From Desulfuromonadales bacterium (lineage in GTDB: Bacteria > Desulfobacterota > Desulfuromonadia > Desulfuromonadales > BM103): a stretch of DNA of 64,000 nt. The translations under genes were made by a program, and so were the position numbers. Location: contig JAQYVZ010000004.1 in NCBI GenBank assembly GCA_030145205.1, positions 62,001-126,000 of the forward strand, in the 5' to 3' direction. Shown here piece by piece: positions 7,857 through 16,406 of the stretch. The notes below the pieces were generated by a model. That model saw only the letters and a list, made by a program, of their open reading frames with translations, had not been told where the DNA came from and did not search any database. Within the stretch, counting starts at the first letter, position 1; every line of letters starts with the position of its first letter.

Positions 7857-9278
7857 TCAGACGTCAATGAAATAGTTTTCACACGCCATATCGAGGTTGT
7901 CCCGGGTCAGCTCAGGGGATTCTCCGTGGTAGCGGGACATGTCGACAACATGGTTGATCAGATCGCGGGGGTGGCAGGCGTTCAACGGCCGGTCGAAGCG
8001 CCGATACCAGTGTTCCAGCAGGTAGTTGAACATCTCTTCCTGGAACTGGACCGCGTGGGTCTGGCAAACCCGCTGGAAGATCTCCTTGAACTCGATTTCG
8101 CTTGGGTGGTCGATCTTGATTTTGTAGCGAATCCGGCGCAGAAAGGCCTCGTCAACCAGGCTTTTTGGCTCCAGGTTGGTGGCAAAAATAACCAGTTGAT
8201 CAAAGGGAACCTCGAACTTCATGCCGGTGTGCAGCGACATGAAATCGAGCTGGCGGTCGAGGTTATAGATCCAGCGGTTAAGCAGACTCTGTGGATCCAT
8301 CTGCTGTCGGCCGAAGTCGTCGACCAGGAAAAGGCCATTATTCGCTTTCATCTGCAGGGGGGCCTCGTAAAACTTGGCGATGGTGTTGAATTCGAGATCC
8401 AGCATGCGCAGGGTCAACTCTCCGCCGGTGATGACAACCGGCCGGTGGATCAAAACCCAGCGCCGGTCGACCGGAATATCTTTGCCGCCAACCGGCTCGG
8501 CCTCGGTGGCCGGGTAGTGGTTAACCGGATCGTAAATGTTGATGATCTGGCCGCCGACGTAGAGTGCGTAAGGGATGTAAACCGGTTCCGGTAACAGCTC
8601 CGCGATGGTTTCGGCGATGGTCGTTTTGCCATTGCCGGGAGGGCCATAAACGAACATCGGCATGCCGGAGCTGATCGCCGGGCCAAGTCTTTTCAGGAGG
8701 CCGTCGCCAATGACGATCTGCGAAAAGGCTTCTTTGATGGAGGCGTCGTTAACGAGGATGTTGCGTATCGACTGGTTTTCAACCATCTCGCGGTAGTCGT
8801 CCAGGGTGATGGGGGCAGGGCCGACATAACGACAGATTTCGGCGAGTTCGCCGCCGCGGACTTTACCAAGCTCTGTGATGACGAAGTTGAAAGAGGACCG
8901 GACAAATTGCGTCGCGTCCTGCACCTCGACCAGCTTCCGCTTGCGGAGTAGCTCGATCGCTTCATCGACAATATTGTTCGGCAGGCCGAGGCGTGCGGTC
9001 AGGTCAGTCAGCTGGAATGACTGCATGGCCACGACATGTTTCAGGGCCAGATCGGTGATAAATTCCAGATCGAGGCCGGTTTCGGCCACTGTCTGCGGCG
9101 CATAAGGGGTGCGCTGAAGAAAGGTTTCGAGCTGGTCTTCGGAAATATATCCCAGCGAGAGCAGATTCTGGCCGAGGCGGCCGCCGTGCAGGCGTTGCCT
9201 GCGCAAGGCTTCACGAATCTGCTCCTTGGTGACAATCTTGTTGTCCAGCATTTGTTGCCCGAGGCGTTTTTTCATCAT
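7857..9278 (-). CDS. AAA+ ATPase with N-terminal MshEN/GspE-N domain
   Basis: 473 aa from the ATG at 9276-9278 (a second ATG follows at once; AGGTGA ribosome site 5 nt upstream favours these over any earlier start). Residues 1-60 (KKRLGQQMLDNKIVTKEQIREALRRQR... LGQNLLSLGYIS) match the MshEN/T2SSE-N module, which in other proteins binds c-di-GMP. After a helical linker comes an AAA+ domain: Walker A GPPGNGKTT (about residue 215), Walker B-like LFLVDDFGRQ, sensor IFATNLEP and arginine-finger region FLRRIRYKI. No secretion ATPase motifs, so it is not a pilus or type II motor; it resembles regulatory or chaperone AAA+ proteins. Single minus-strand gene; its partner is unknown. Confidence 0.75.
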   Translation of the reverse strand: MMKKRLGQQMLDNKIVTKEQIREALRRQRLHGGRLGQNLLSLGYISEDQLETFLQRTPYAPQTVAETGLDLEFITDLALKHVVAMQSFQLTDLTARLGLPNNIVDEAIELLRKRKLVEVQDATQFVRSSFNFVITELGKVRGGELAEICRYVGPAPITLDDYREMVENQSIRNILVNDASIKEAFSQIVIGDGLLKRLGPAISSGMPMFVYGPPGNGKTTIAETIAELLPEPVYIPYALYVGGQIINIYDPVNHYPATEAEPVGGKDIPVDRRWVLIHRPVVITGGELTLRMLDLEFNTIAKFYEAPLQMKANNGLFLVDDFGRQQMDPQSLLNRWIYNLDRQLDFMSLHTGMKFEVPFDQLVIFATNLEPKSLVDEAFLRRIRYKIKIDHPSEIEFKEIFQRVCQTHAVQFQEEMFNYLLEHWYRRFDRPLNACHPRDLINHVVDMSRYHGESPELTRDNLDMACENYFIDV

Positions 9279-9380
9279 GATGGTCACCTGATGGATGTGA
9301 GGTGGATTGTTGGATGTTTTAAACGATATTGTGGTCAATAGTATAACCGACAAGCGCGGCTCTCGCATCTTGTCGCCGGG

Positions 9381-9638
9381 TTATTCCTCTTCTCCCAACT
9401 CGTCAAGCATACGCAGCGTGAAATTCTTGGCTCGCCCCGATGGGGCGATAATGCCATAAGCCATCGCTTCCCGGAGTTCTTCCCGACTGGCTCCAGCCTG
9501 CTTCGCGACCGCGAAGTGTTTGCTGAGTCAGTCCGGGCAGTTGACCGCAATCGCACAGGCAACGCGGATCAGTTCCCTGGTTTTCGTGTCCAGGACTTCC
9601 TCGAACGTATAGTCCAGAATTTTGCCCCGTTTTTTCAT
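9381..9638 (-). CDS. AhpD-like/carboxymuconolactone decarboxylase-family selenoprotein (in-frame UGA = Sec37)
   Basis: The minus-strand frame from ATG 9636-9638 (ribosome site AAAGGA) reads MKKRGKILDYTFEEVLDTKT..., then an in-frame TGA at 9528-9530, and continues without break for 48 codons to TAA at 9381. Around the TGA the protein reads NCPD-U-LSKHFAVAKQAG, exactly the CxxCxxxH peroxidatic motif of AhpD-like proteins with the second Cys replaced by the UGA codon. Both halves are homologous to one family (SREELREAMAYGIIAPSGRA after the site). A bacterial SECIS-type hairpin follows the UGA (see 9501-9516). Total 85 aa. Expected role: thiol/selenol-dependent peroxide reduction or a related redox step in the cytosol. 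Conventional gene calling would split it into two ORFs. Confidence 0.82.
9501..9530 (-). promoter_or_regulatory. SECIS-like element for UGA readthrough
   Basis: On the minus strand, 11 nt after the UGA (9528-9530), CTTCGC and GCGAAG form a perfect 6-bp stem (9501-9516) with apical loop GGTC. The loop starts 17 nt after the UGA. Loop GGUC and this distance match the fdhF-type bacterial SECIS recognised by SelB. Confidence 0.75.
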
Positions 9639-9742
9639 GGAGGATTCCTTTCTCGCGGGAGGGCCTTCGGAGTGGCGTCGCCTCACTCGGTTGTCCTGAA
9701 TATATATACCACTCCTGTCTGAAGATGCACAGCCGGGGTTGT

Positions 9743-9764
9743 GGTCGGTGAGCCGGCCTTTTTT
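9743..9764 (+). terminator. Terminator-like hairpin, no obvious upstream gene
   Basis: GGTCGG (9743-9748) pairs with CCGGCC (9753-9758, one G-U pair), followed by six T. It lies between the divergent selenoprotein and sigma-54 activator genes, so what it would stop is unclear. Confidence 0.3.
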
Positions 9765-9896
9765 GTGTCAAATAATAGTCGATGGCGGTTGCGCCAGAGC
9801 CCCGGACAGATTAGATTAGAGTCATTCTGACGAAATGAGATCAACCTTTTGCCGCCGAGCCATGCCTTGAAGCATGGTCGGGAGCGGGCCGTATAG

Positions 9897-11360
9897 ATGA
9901 CGGAAACCATTCTCTCTCATACCCCTGTGCGGGCACCAGACCTGGTTGTGTCCCGTGGTGCGGGAGGGATGTGGCGGGTCGAGGCGGTCTCTCAAGCCTT
10001 GACGCACTGGGCCGGACTGGAGCCGCAGGCGGTCGCGGGCCGTATCCTGAAAGAACTTTTTCCGGAAGTGAGCCCCGGTTTCGATTATCTGGCCGATGAA
10101 GTTCTAGTCGGCGAGCGACCTCTGCGTAACATTACCGTTCATTTGCTGGCACCCGCCGATTGCTATCTACTGGCTGAAGTTCTGGAGGGTGGGCTGCATC
10201 GCGATTACCACGAGCGTCAGGTCCATTTCTACTTTAAGCCGCTTCCTGTTGGCCAGGGGCGACAGCACCCGCCGGTCGGCAAGTTCGGGCTGGTGGGAGT
10301 GAGTCCCGGCATGCAGGAGGTCTATCGCAAGATCGCCCTCTACGCTGCTTCGGATGCCGCAGTTGTGGTCACCGGCGAGACGGGGACCGGCAAGGAGTTG
10401 GTCGCTCGCGCCCTGCATGAACAGAGCGAACGGCGGGGTCGGGCGTTCGTTGCGGTCAACTGCTCGGCGATTTCACCCGAGCTGCTGGAATCGGAACTGT
10501 TCGGTCATGAAAAAGGGGCGTTTACCGGCGCTGTGCGTGCCCACCGGGGGCGCTTCGAGCGCGCCCACCAGGGCACGATTTTTCTCGATGAGATCGGCGA
10601 CATGCCGTTGGCGGCGCAGACCAAGTTGCTTCGTGTTCTTGAGGAGGGCCATCTCGAGCGGGTCGGCAGTGAACAGAGCCAGAAGGTCGATGTGCGGGTG
10701 ATCGGTGCCACCAACGTGCCTTTGGAACGGATGGTAAACGAGGGGCGTTTCCGGGCCGACCTGTATCATCGGGTGGCCGTGTTGCGGGTCCATCTGCCGC
10801 CGTTGCGTCGCAGGAGTGAAGATGTGCCGTTGCTGGTGGAGACGTTCCTGGAGATGTTCCGCGGGAAATATCGCAAACCGGTTCTGCGGCTGACCTCGGA
10901 AGCGCTGGCGCTGTTGCAGGCTTATCTGTGGCCGGGTAACGTGAGAGAGCTTCGTAACGTTCTGGAGCGGGTCTTTGTCGAGACCGAAGCCGAGGTGATC
11001 GGTGCCCGGGCTTTCCGGGAGTGGGTCAATGAACGACAGGATTTTACGCCTGGTGACTGGGGTCCCGAACCTGGTGCCGGCCATACGCGGATTGTGCCAC
11101 CTTATCCGGCGGTAGATCCCGTCCGGCTACTTTCCGGGGGGCATCGGCCTGCCCTAGTGGCGCCGGCGACTGACGGTCTTTTGTTAATGCCACGGCGAAC
11201 CACGAAGCCGGCCGACCTGGACGAAGAAGAAATCCGGTCGGCCTGCCGCTCTGCCGGCGGCAACCTGACGGCAGCCGCCCGGCTGCTCGGCGTCCATCGC
11301 GCCACACTCTATCGCTATATGAAAAAACTCGGTCTTGATCGCGAAGCGCTTGGTTGTTGA
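9897..11360 (+). CDS. Sigma-54-dependent transcriptional activator (enhancer-binding protein)
   Basis: 487 aa. Residues 1-120 form a PAS-like sensory region; the central AAA+ domain (about 135-370) has Walker A GETGTGKE, the sigma-54 contact loop ESELFGHEKGAFTGA and Walker B IFLDEIGDM; the C-terminus is a Fis-type helix-turn-helix (GNLTAAARLLGVHRATLYRYMKK). It therefore should open sigma-54 promoters from upstream sites. The gene is followed by an array of TTGCGAC sites (11438-11494) and a -24/-12 promoter (11565-11580) driving hsp20-hsp20-clpB, so its likely target is this chaperone operon. Start chosen at ATG 9897; GGGAG upstream is 13 nt away, longer than ideal. No receiver domain, so it senses something directly or through a partner. 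Confidence 0.9.
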   Translation: MTETILSHTPVRAPDLVVSRGAGGMWRVEAVSQALTHWAGLEPQAVAGRILKELFPEVSPGFDYLADEVLVGERPLRNITVHLLAPADCYLLAEVLEGGLHRDYHERQVHFYFKPLPVGQGRQHPPVGKFGLVGVSPGMQEVYRKIALYAASDAAVVVTGETGTGKELVARALHEQSERRGRAFVAVNCSAISPELLESELFGHEKGAFTGAVRAHRGRFERAHQGTIFLDEIGDMPLAAQTKLLRVLEEGHLERVGSEQSQKVDVRVIGATNVPLERMVNEGRFRADLYHRVAVLRVHLPPLRRRSEDVPLLVETFLEMFRGKYRKPVLRLTSEALALLQAYLWPGNVRELRNVLERVFVETEAEVIGARAFREWVNERQDFTPGDWGPEPGAGHTRIVPPYPAVDPVRLLSGGHRPALVAPATDGLLLMPRRTTKPADLDEEEIRSACRSAGGNLTAAARLLGVHRATLYRYMKKLGLDREALGC

Positions 11361-11383
11361 CAGCCCCGTGTGAGGCTCTAAGC

Positions 11384-11430
11384 ATTTTTCATTTTTCATT
11401 TTTCATTTTTCATTTTTCATTTCTCATTTC
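11384..11430. repeat. Tandem 7-bp repeat (ATTTTTC)
   Basis: About six copies of ATTTTTC in a row directly after the activator gene, the last ones with a T-to-C change. AT-rich and probably bendable DNA upstream of the enhancer sites. Confidence 0.8.
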
Positions 11431-11437
11431 TTGTAGC

Positions 11438-11494
11438 TTGCGACACTTGAGATGTTTCAAGTGGGCCTTGCGACGTTTAATTGCGACGTCGCAA
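11438..11494. promoter_or_regulatory. Putative enhancer sites for the sigma-54 activator
   Basis: TTGCGAC occurs at 11438, 11468 and 11481. The last is half of a perfect 14-bp palindrome TTGCGACGTCGCAA (11481-11494). The middle copy also pairs with its right arm (TTGCGACGT with ACGTCGCAA). ACTTGA-N6-TCAAGT at 11445-11462 is a further dyad. They lie 70-130 bp upstream of the -24 element, the usual place for enhancer-binding protein sites. Confidence 0.65.
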
Positions 11495-11564
11495 GCCGCA
11501 GCTCTCTGCTCTTCTGATTTACTTAACTTACCTGAATTATGGATATTTTTTTGCTTTTATCCGG

Positions 11565-11581
11565 TTGGCACAGCTCTTGTT
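11565..11581 (+). promoter_or_regulatory. Sigma-54 (-24/-12) promoter of the hsp20-clpB operon
   Basis: TTGGCACAGCTCTTGTT matches the consensus TGGCACG-N4-TTGCW except for GT in place of GC at -12; the GG to G(C/T) spacing is right. Predicted start is near 11592, giving about 60 nt of leader before the first hsp20 ATG. Confidence 0.7.
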
Positions 11582-11650
11582 AGTAAGGGAGGGACATTAT
11601 GAACAACTGGCCATAATGGCCCAGGCAACCACACCAGAAGGAGTTTGATC

Positions 11651-12094
11651 ATGCGCACATGGGACCTTTTCAGGGAAATGGAACAGTTTCAACGGAATCT
11701 CGACGACGTCTTCCGTGGCGTCGGCCTGATTTGTTCGTCGGCTGCGGATGGCCAGGATTTGCGGCACTTTCCTCGGCTTAACTTGAGAGAGGATGACGAG
11801 TCACTTTATGTCGAAGCTCTGCTTCCGGGTGTTGATCCGAAACAAGTCGAAATCAACGTTCTCGGCAACACGCTGACCATTGCCGGAGAGCGCTCGGCAA
11901 GTGATTTTGGTGACACAGAAGGGCGCTGGCACAGGCGTGAACGTCCCAGTGGCAAGTTTATGCGCACTGTCGAGTTGCCGGTCCAGGTCGATGCGGACAA
12001 GGTTAAAGCAGAAGCGAAGCACGGTTTGCTGCGGGTGATTTTGCCGAAGGCTGCCGTTGCCAAACTGAAAAACATTCAGATCACGTCCATGTGA
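11651..12094 (+). CDS. Small heat-shock protein (Hsp20/alpha-crystallin), copy 1
   Basis: 147 aa. ATP-independent holdase that keeps unfolding proteins soluble for refolding by ClpB/DnaK. The alpha-crystallin domain covers about residues 42-140: FPRLNLREDDESLYVEALLPGV at its start, IAGERSAS and the late strand HGLLRVILPKA; the N-terminus (MRTWDLFREMEQFQRNLDDVF) is the usual assembly arm. The ATG at 11651 is chosen because AGAAGGAG ends 7 nt before it; an in-frame TTG at 11645 is less likely. First gene of the sigma-54-driven chaperone operon, 40 nt before the second hsp20. Confidence 0.92.
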   Translation: MRTWDLFREMEQFQRNLDDVFRGVGLICSSAADGQDLRHFPRLNLREDDESLYVEALLPGVDPKQVEINVLGNTLTIAGERSASDFGDTEGRWHRRERPSGKFMRTVELPVQVDADKVKAEAKHGLLRVILPKAAVAKLKNIQITSM

Positions 12095-12134
12095 GAGACG
12101 AAACAGAACAGTCCTGGATAAAGGAGACGAAAAG

Positions 12135-12527
12135 ATGAGTGAAAAAAGTTTGCGTAAGCATGACGGAACAGAACTGGTCGGCCGCGAGGCGACCCGGAGC
12201 GATGAACGTTACATTGCCCCCCCCGTCGATATTTTTGAAACGGATGAAGAGTTGACGTTGCTGGCTGACGTACCCGGCATGGACGAAACCAGCCTGCAGA
12301 TCAGTGTTGACAAGGGAATCCTGACCTTGGAAGGGAAGGCTTCTGTGGAAAAGACGGAGCGCTTCTGCCACGAATTCAGCATGGCAGGATACTGGCGGCA
12401 ATTCCAGATTCCGGAGACATTCGATGTCTCCCAGGCAACGGCCAAGATGAAAGATGGCGTCCTCACCCTGGTCCTGCCTAAAGCGGAAGCCGCCAAACCC
12501 CGGAAAATTTCAATCAGCGTTCACTAG
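12135..12527 (+). CDS. Small heat-shock protein (Hsp20/alpha-crystallin), copy 2
   Basis: 130 aa. A second, clearly diverged Hsp20: PPVDIFETDEELTLLADVPGMDE opens the crystallin domain, ILTLEGKAS and MKDGVLTLVLPKAEAAKPRKISI close it. The N-terminal arm is short. Ribosome site AAGGAGACG 7 nt upstream of ATG 12135. Paired Hsp20s often form mixed oligomers; the pair here probably hands clients to ClpB encoded next. A terminator hairpin lies directly after it. Confidence 0.92.
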   Translation: MSEKSLRKHDGTELVGREATRSDERYIAPPVDIFETDEELTLLADVPGMDETSLQISVDKGILTLEGKASVEKTERFCHEFSMAGYWRQFQIPETFDVSQATAKMKDGVLTLVLPKAEAAKPRKISISVH

Positions 12528-12568
12528 CCAGTGGTTGTTGGCAAGGACCGGATGGGAAAGTACACTTT

Positions 12569-12594
12569 CGGGCCGGGACTTCCCGGCCCGTTTT
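12569..12594 (+). terminator. Hairpin terminator between hsp20 and clpB
   Basis: CGGGCCGGGA (12569-12578) pairs perfectly with TCCCGGCCCG (12581-12590) and is followed by TTTTG. The short T-run suggests partial termination, which would give more hsp20 than clpB transcript; otherwise clpB needs its own promoter at 12595-12650. Confidence 0.7.
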
Positions 12595-12665
12595 GTTAGA
12601 ATGAAACAGTCGAGAATGTGCCTTTCGGCGAGATCAATCTTCGGTAGAGTGGAAAGGAAGGACCA

Positions 12666-15311
12666 ATGGATATCAACCGGATGACCCATAAGACCCAAGA
12701 GGCCTTGCAGGGTGCACAAACGATTGCAGCCCGACTTGGACATCTTGAAGTCGATGGCGAACATCTTCTCGTTGCCCTTTTAGAGCAGGAAGAGGGGCTG
12801 GCCCCGCGTTTGCTGGCCCGCCTCGGGTTGTCGGCAGCGAACCTGGTTGCTTCCTTGCGGGCAGAATTGCAGAAAAAGCCGTCTGTTTCCGGACCCGGAA
12901 CGGAAGCCGGCAAGGTTTATGTTACGCAGCGGTTGCAGAAGTTGATTGCTTCGGCAGAGGACCAGGCCAGCCATCTGAAAGACGACTATGTGAGCGTCGA
13001 ACATCTGCTGCTGGCCTTTGTCGAGGAAGCTGGAAAAACCGTTTCCGGTCGCTTGCTGCAGCAGTTTAATGTGACGCGCGAGCGGGTTTTGGAGATTCTG
13101 ACGAGTGTTCGGGGTCATCAACGTGTCACCAGCGTCGATCCGGAAGCGACTTACGATGTTCTGGAGAAGTATGGCCGTGATCTGGTGCAATCAGCCAGAA
13201 AGGGCCAGCTTGACCCGGTCATTGGCCGTGACGGGGAGATTCGGAGAGTAATCCGCATTCTGTCACGAAAAACGAAGAACAATCCTGTCCTGATCGGTGA
13301 ACCCGGTGTCGGGAAAACCGCCATCGTCGAAGGGCTGGCTCAGCGCATTGTGCGAGGTGATGTGCCGGAGGGGCTGAAAGACAAAAGCCTGTTTGCTCTG
13401 GACATGGGGGCCCTCTTGGCGGGGGCCAAGTATCGCGGTGAATTCGAAGAGCGGCTCAAGGCAGTCCTGACTGAGATACGTGAAAGTGCTGGCCGGATTC
13501 TGCTATTTATCGACGAGCTGCACACCATTGTTGGCGCTGGCAAGGCAGAGGGAGCGATTGATGCTGGCAACATGCTCAAGCCGATGCTTGCCCGCGGGGA
13601 GCTACACTGCATCGGAGCGACCACTCTTGACGAATACCGCCAGCATCTTGAAAAGGATGCTGCCCTGGAGCGGCGTTTCCAGCCGGTCATGGTCGAACCG
13701 CCGACGGTCGAGGATACGGTCAGTATCTTGCGGGGCCTCAAGGAACGTTATGAACTCCATCATGGCGTGCGGATTCAGGATAATGCCCTGGTGGCTGCGG
13801 CGGTATTGAGCCAGCGCTATATCTCAGATCGGTTCCTGCCGGACAAGGCAATTGACCTGGTGGATGAGGCCAGCGCCATGATTCGCACCGAGATTGATTC
13901 CATGCCGGCCGAACTGGATGAAGTAACGCGCCGGGTGATGCAGTTGGAAATTGAGGAAGCCGCACTGAAAAAAGAGAAAGACCGGGCCAGCAAGGCACGC
14001 CTCGAGATACTCCATCGTGAGCTTGCAGAGTTGCGGACCCACGTAGCGGGACTAAGGGTACAGTGGGACACTGAAAAAGAGGAGATCCGTCGTCTGCAAA
14101 TCCTGCGCAAGGAGTTGGAAGATGTTCGACGGCAGATTGAACTCGCAGAGCGCGACTATGACCTGAATCTGGCCGCAGAGCTGAAACATGGTCGTCTGCC
14201 CGAACTGGAGCAGCAGTTGGCGGCTGTCGAGCAGGAGGCGGGGGAGGACACAGCGTCTCAGCGGCTGCTGCGCGAGGAGGTCACTGAAGAAGAGATTGCC
14301 AGCATTGTCTCCCGCTGGACCGGAATTCCGGTAACTCGACTGATGGAGGGCGAACGGGAAAAACTGCTGAAGCTGGATAAGTTGCTGCATGAGCGGGTCA
14401 TTGGCCAGGATGAAGCCGTGCAGCTGGTCGCTGACGCTGTCTTGCGGGCTCGCGCCGGCATCAAGGACCCCAGGCGACCGATCGGCTCATTTATCTTTCT
14501 GGGGCCGACCGGTGTCGGCAAAACCGAGCTAGCACGGACTTTGGCCGCAACTCTGTTTGACAGTGAAGAGAACCTGGTTCGGATCGACATGTCGGAGTAC
14601 ATGGAAAAACACGCGGTCAGCCGCCTGCTCGGCGCACCTCCAGGATACGTCGGTTATGAAGCAGGCGGACAGCTCTCCGAGGCGATCCGACGCAAGCCAT
14701 ACAGTGTCGTTCTGTTCGATGAAATCGAAAAAGCACATCCGGATGTTTTTAATGTTCTTTTGCAGATCCTGGACGACGGACGGATTACAGACAGCCATGG
14801 GCGTACCGTCGATTTCAAGAATTGTGTGATTATCATGACGTCTAATATCGGTTCGAGTCATCTGTTGGAGGGGATGTCAGAGACAGGTGTGTTGAACGAA
14901 GAAGCACGGCAGCTAGTGTTACAGGCATTACGGTCATCGTTCAGGCCGGAGTTTTTGAATCGCGTCGACGATATCGTCCTGTTCAAGGCGCTGACTCGGC
15001 AGGAACTTCTGCAAATTGTCGATTTGCAGGTTGACGCGTTGCGAAGCCGGCTTGAACAGCGAGGCCTGATCCTCGATATGACTGACCGGGCGTGTCGCTA
15101 TGTTGTGGATGCTGCGTATGACCCGGTATATGGGGCCAGGCCGCTGAAGCGGTATCTGCAGCATCAGCTTGAAAGTCGCATTGCACGAGCCATGATTGCA
15201 TCTGAGGCCATTACGGGTAGTCGGGTCCTGGTGGATGCCGGCGCAGACGGTTTACAGCTACAGTTTATCGCTGCGGAAGGGGAAGCGTCTGACGGTGTTG
15301 TCTCCTCATAA
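12666..15311 (+). CDS. clpB: ATP-dependent disaggregase ClpB
   Basis: 881 aa. Hexameric AAA+ protein that pulls polypeptides out of aggregates. Order of parts: Clp_N repeats (1-150), first AAA+ with GEPGVGKT (about 211) and [14 protein letters not shown], a long coiled-coil middle domain (about 410-530, Glu/Lys/Arg-rich), second AAA+ with GPTGVGKTE (about 613), [16 protein letters not shown] and the C-terminal small domain. The middle domain and absence of an IGF/IGL ClpP loop separate it from ClpA/ClpC. Ribosome site GGAAGG 4-5 nt upstream. Its place behind two hsp20 genes and a sigma-54 activator makes a compact protein-rescue operon. Confidence 0.95.
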   Translation: MDINRMTHKTQEALQGAQTIAARLGHLEVDGEHLLVALLEQEEGLAPRLLARLGLSAANLVASLRAELQKKPSVSGPGTEAGKVYVTQRLQKLIASAEDQASHLKDDYVSVEHLLLAFVEEAGKTVSGRLLQQFNVTRERVLEILTSVRGHQRVTSVDPEATYDVLEKYGRDLVQSARKGQLDPVIGRDGEIRRVIRILSRKTKNNPVLIGEPGVGKTAIVEGLAQRIVRGDVPEGLKDKSLFALDMGALLAGAKYRGEFEERLKAVLTEIRESAGRILLFIDELHTIVGAGKAEGAIDAGNMLKPMLARGELHCIGATTLDEYRQHLEKDAALERRFQPVMVEPPTVEDTVSILRGLKERYELHHGVRIQDNALVAAAVLSQRYISDRFLPDKAIDLVDEASAMIRTEIDSMPAELDEVTRRVMQLEIEEAALKKEKDRASKARLEILHRELAELRTHVAGLRVQWDTEKEEIRRLQILRKELEDVRRQIELAERDYDLNLAAELKHGRLPELEQQLAAVEQEAGEDTASQRLLREEVTEEEIASIVSRWTGIPVTRLMEGEREKLLKLDKLLHERVIGQDEAVQLVADAVLRARAGIKDPRRPIGSFIFLGPTGVGKTELARTLAATLFDSEENLVRIDMSEYMEKHAVSRLLGAPPGYVGYEAGGQLSEAIRRKPYSVVLFDEIEKAHPDVFNVLLQILDDGRITDSHGRTVDFKNCVIIMTSNIGSSHLLEGMSETGVLNEEARQLVLQALRSSFRPEFLNRVDDIVLFKALTRQELLQIVDLQVDALRSRLEQRGLILDMTDRACRYVVDAAYDPVYGARPLKRYLQHQLESRIARAMIASEAITGSRVLVDAGADGLQLQFIAAEGEASDGVVSS

Positions 15312-15417
15312 GTGAGATGATTGTAATCTTATGAAATGCTTGGCTTATTCCGCAACTCTTTGTTATCATGAGAGAGCGGATAGCTGGAGGGGCGCCCACT
15401 TTCGGATGTGAAGGTCT

Positions 15418-16272
15418 ATGCAAAAACGCAAACGTTTCGGAGAAATTCTGGTTGATGCCAAGGTTGTGACGGAAGAACTTCTGTCTACCGCTTTGGAGAA
15501 GCAGCGCGGCAGCGGCAAGCAGCTTGGCCGGATTCTTGAAGAAATGGGGGTTGTCACCGAGCAGAATATTGCCGCTGCTCTGGCCAGGCAGTTCGGTTTC
15601 AAAACTGTTTCGAATATTGCCCGGGCCAGCTTCGGCAATGAACTGCTTGGCCTGGTGGATGCCGACATCGCCTCCAAGAAATTCATCTTTCCGCTTAAGC
15701 TGGATGGCGGCACCCTTTATCTTGCCATGGTCAACCCGCTGGATATTGAGACCATCGATAACCTGAGTTTTTCCAGGAATCTGCGAATTGTTCCCTGTGT
15801 CACCACGCCGTCCGAAATCCAGGCGGCAGTTAATCGCCACTACTTCAAAATTGTCGATACCGCTCCCGACGGCGATGTCTGGTGGACGGTTTTGGTTGTC
15901 GATGATCAGGATCTGGTGCGTGCGGCAGCCGTGGCGGCTCTCAAGAGAGAGGGCTACAGTCTGCTTGAAGCCGCAAATGGGGCCGATGGTTTACGGACCA
16001 CCCTGCAATACAAACCACATCTGGTGATTGCGGATACGGTGATGCCGCGCATGGATGGCTACGAGATGTTTCGTGCTATCAAGGGCAATGAGCAGATCAA
16101 ACATATCCCGGTGATCGCGCTTTCCTCCAAGTCGTCCGCGGAAGAGGAAGCGAACTTGCTTGATATGGGGTATTTCGATTTCATTGCCAAGCCGATCAAC
16201 CCGGTCAGGCTGGTCGCTCGCGTCAAGCACGCCCTGCGCCTTTCCTACGGGGATACCCCCCCGAAACCCTGA
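15418..16272 (+). CDS. MshEN domain-response regulator receiver fusion
   Basis: 284 aa. Residues 1-145 carry the MshEN/T2SSE-N module (KRFGEILVDAKVVTEELLSTAL, then QLGRILEEMGVVTEQNIAAALARQFG and the FPLKLDGGTLYLAMVNPLD strand pair), a known c-di-GMP-binding fold in MshE-type ATPases. Residues 155-280 are a CheY-like receiver: acidic pair in VVDDQD, phospho-Asp in ADTVMPRMDG, Ser in LSSKS and Lys in AKPIN. There is no output domain, so it likely acts by protein contact and could join a phosphorelay to c-di-GMP. Start ATG 15418; 106 nt after clpB with no clear terminator, so partial co-transcription is possible. Confidence 0.85.
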   Translation: MQKRKRFGEILVDAKVVTEELLSTALEKQRGSGKQLGRILEEMGVVTEQNIAAALARQFGFKTVSNIARASFGNELLGLVDADIASKKFIFPLKLDGGTLYLAMVNPLDIETIDNLSFSRNLRIVPCVTTPSEIQAAVNRHYFKIVDTAPDGDVWWTVLVVDDQDLVRAAAVAALKREGYSLLEAANGADGLRTTLQYKPHLVIADTVMPRMDGYEMFRAIKGNEQIKHIPVIALSSKSSAEEEANLLDMGYFDFIAKPINPVRLVARVKHALRLSYGDTPPKP

Positions 16273-16311
16273 TTTTTACTCTTCGCAGCGCTGAAGTACC
16301 TTTCGCTATGA

Positions 16312-16386
16312 AATGCTGACCTTTTTTGTCGATTTTACTTGCCTTTGCCAATGATAGGTTTATAATCGACAAAAAAGGTCAGCATT
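16312..16386. repeat. 23-bp perfect inverted repeat enclosing a promoter
   Basis: The left arm (16312-16334, beginning AATGCTGACC) and right arm (16364-16386, ending GGTCAGCATT) are exact reverse complements, separated by 29 nt. As RNA this could end the upstream transcript; as DNA the arms flank the promoter at 16339-16366. Confidence 0.9.
16339..16366 (+). promoter_or_regulatory. Sigma-70 promoter nested inside the inverted repeat
   Basis: TTGCCT (16339-16344), 16-nt spacer, TATAAT (16361-16366; perfect -10). The start point would fall inside the right arm, so a protein bound to the arms would cover both the upstream region and the start site. Confidence 0.65.
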
Positions 16387-16406
16387 GTCCTGGAAAGGAA
16401 AACGCC

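Noticed and set aside
9403-9771. Alternative ORFs across the selenoprotein region, and reading the TGA as a frameshift or pseudogene
   Set aside because: The frame is the same on both sides of the TGA, sits at the catalytic Cys position and is followed by a SECIS-like hairpin, so recoding explains it better.
11384-11430. Tandem ATTTTTC repeat considered as a CRISPR or phase-variable array
   Set aside because: Units are 7 bp with no spacers and lie outside coding and core promoter sequence; at most a bendable tract.
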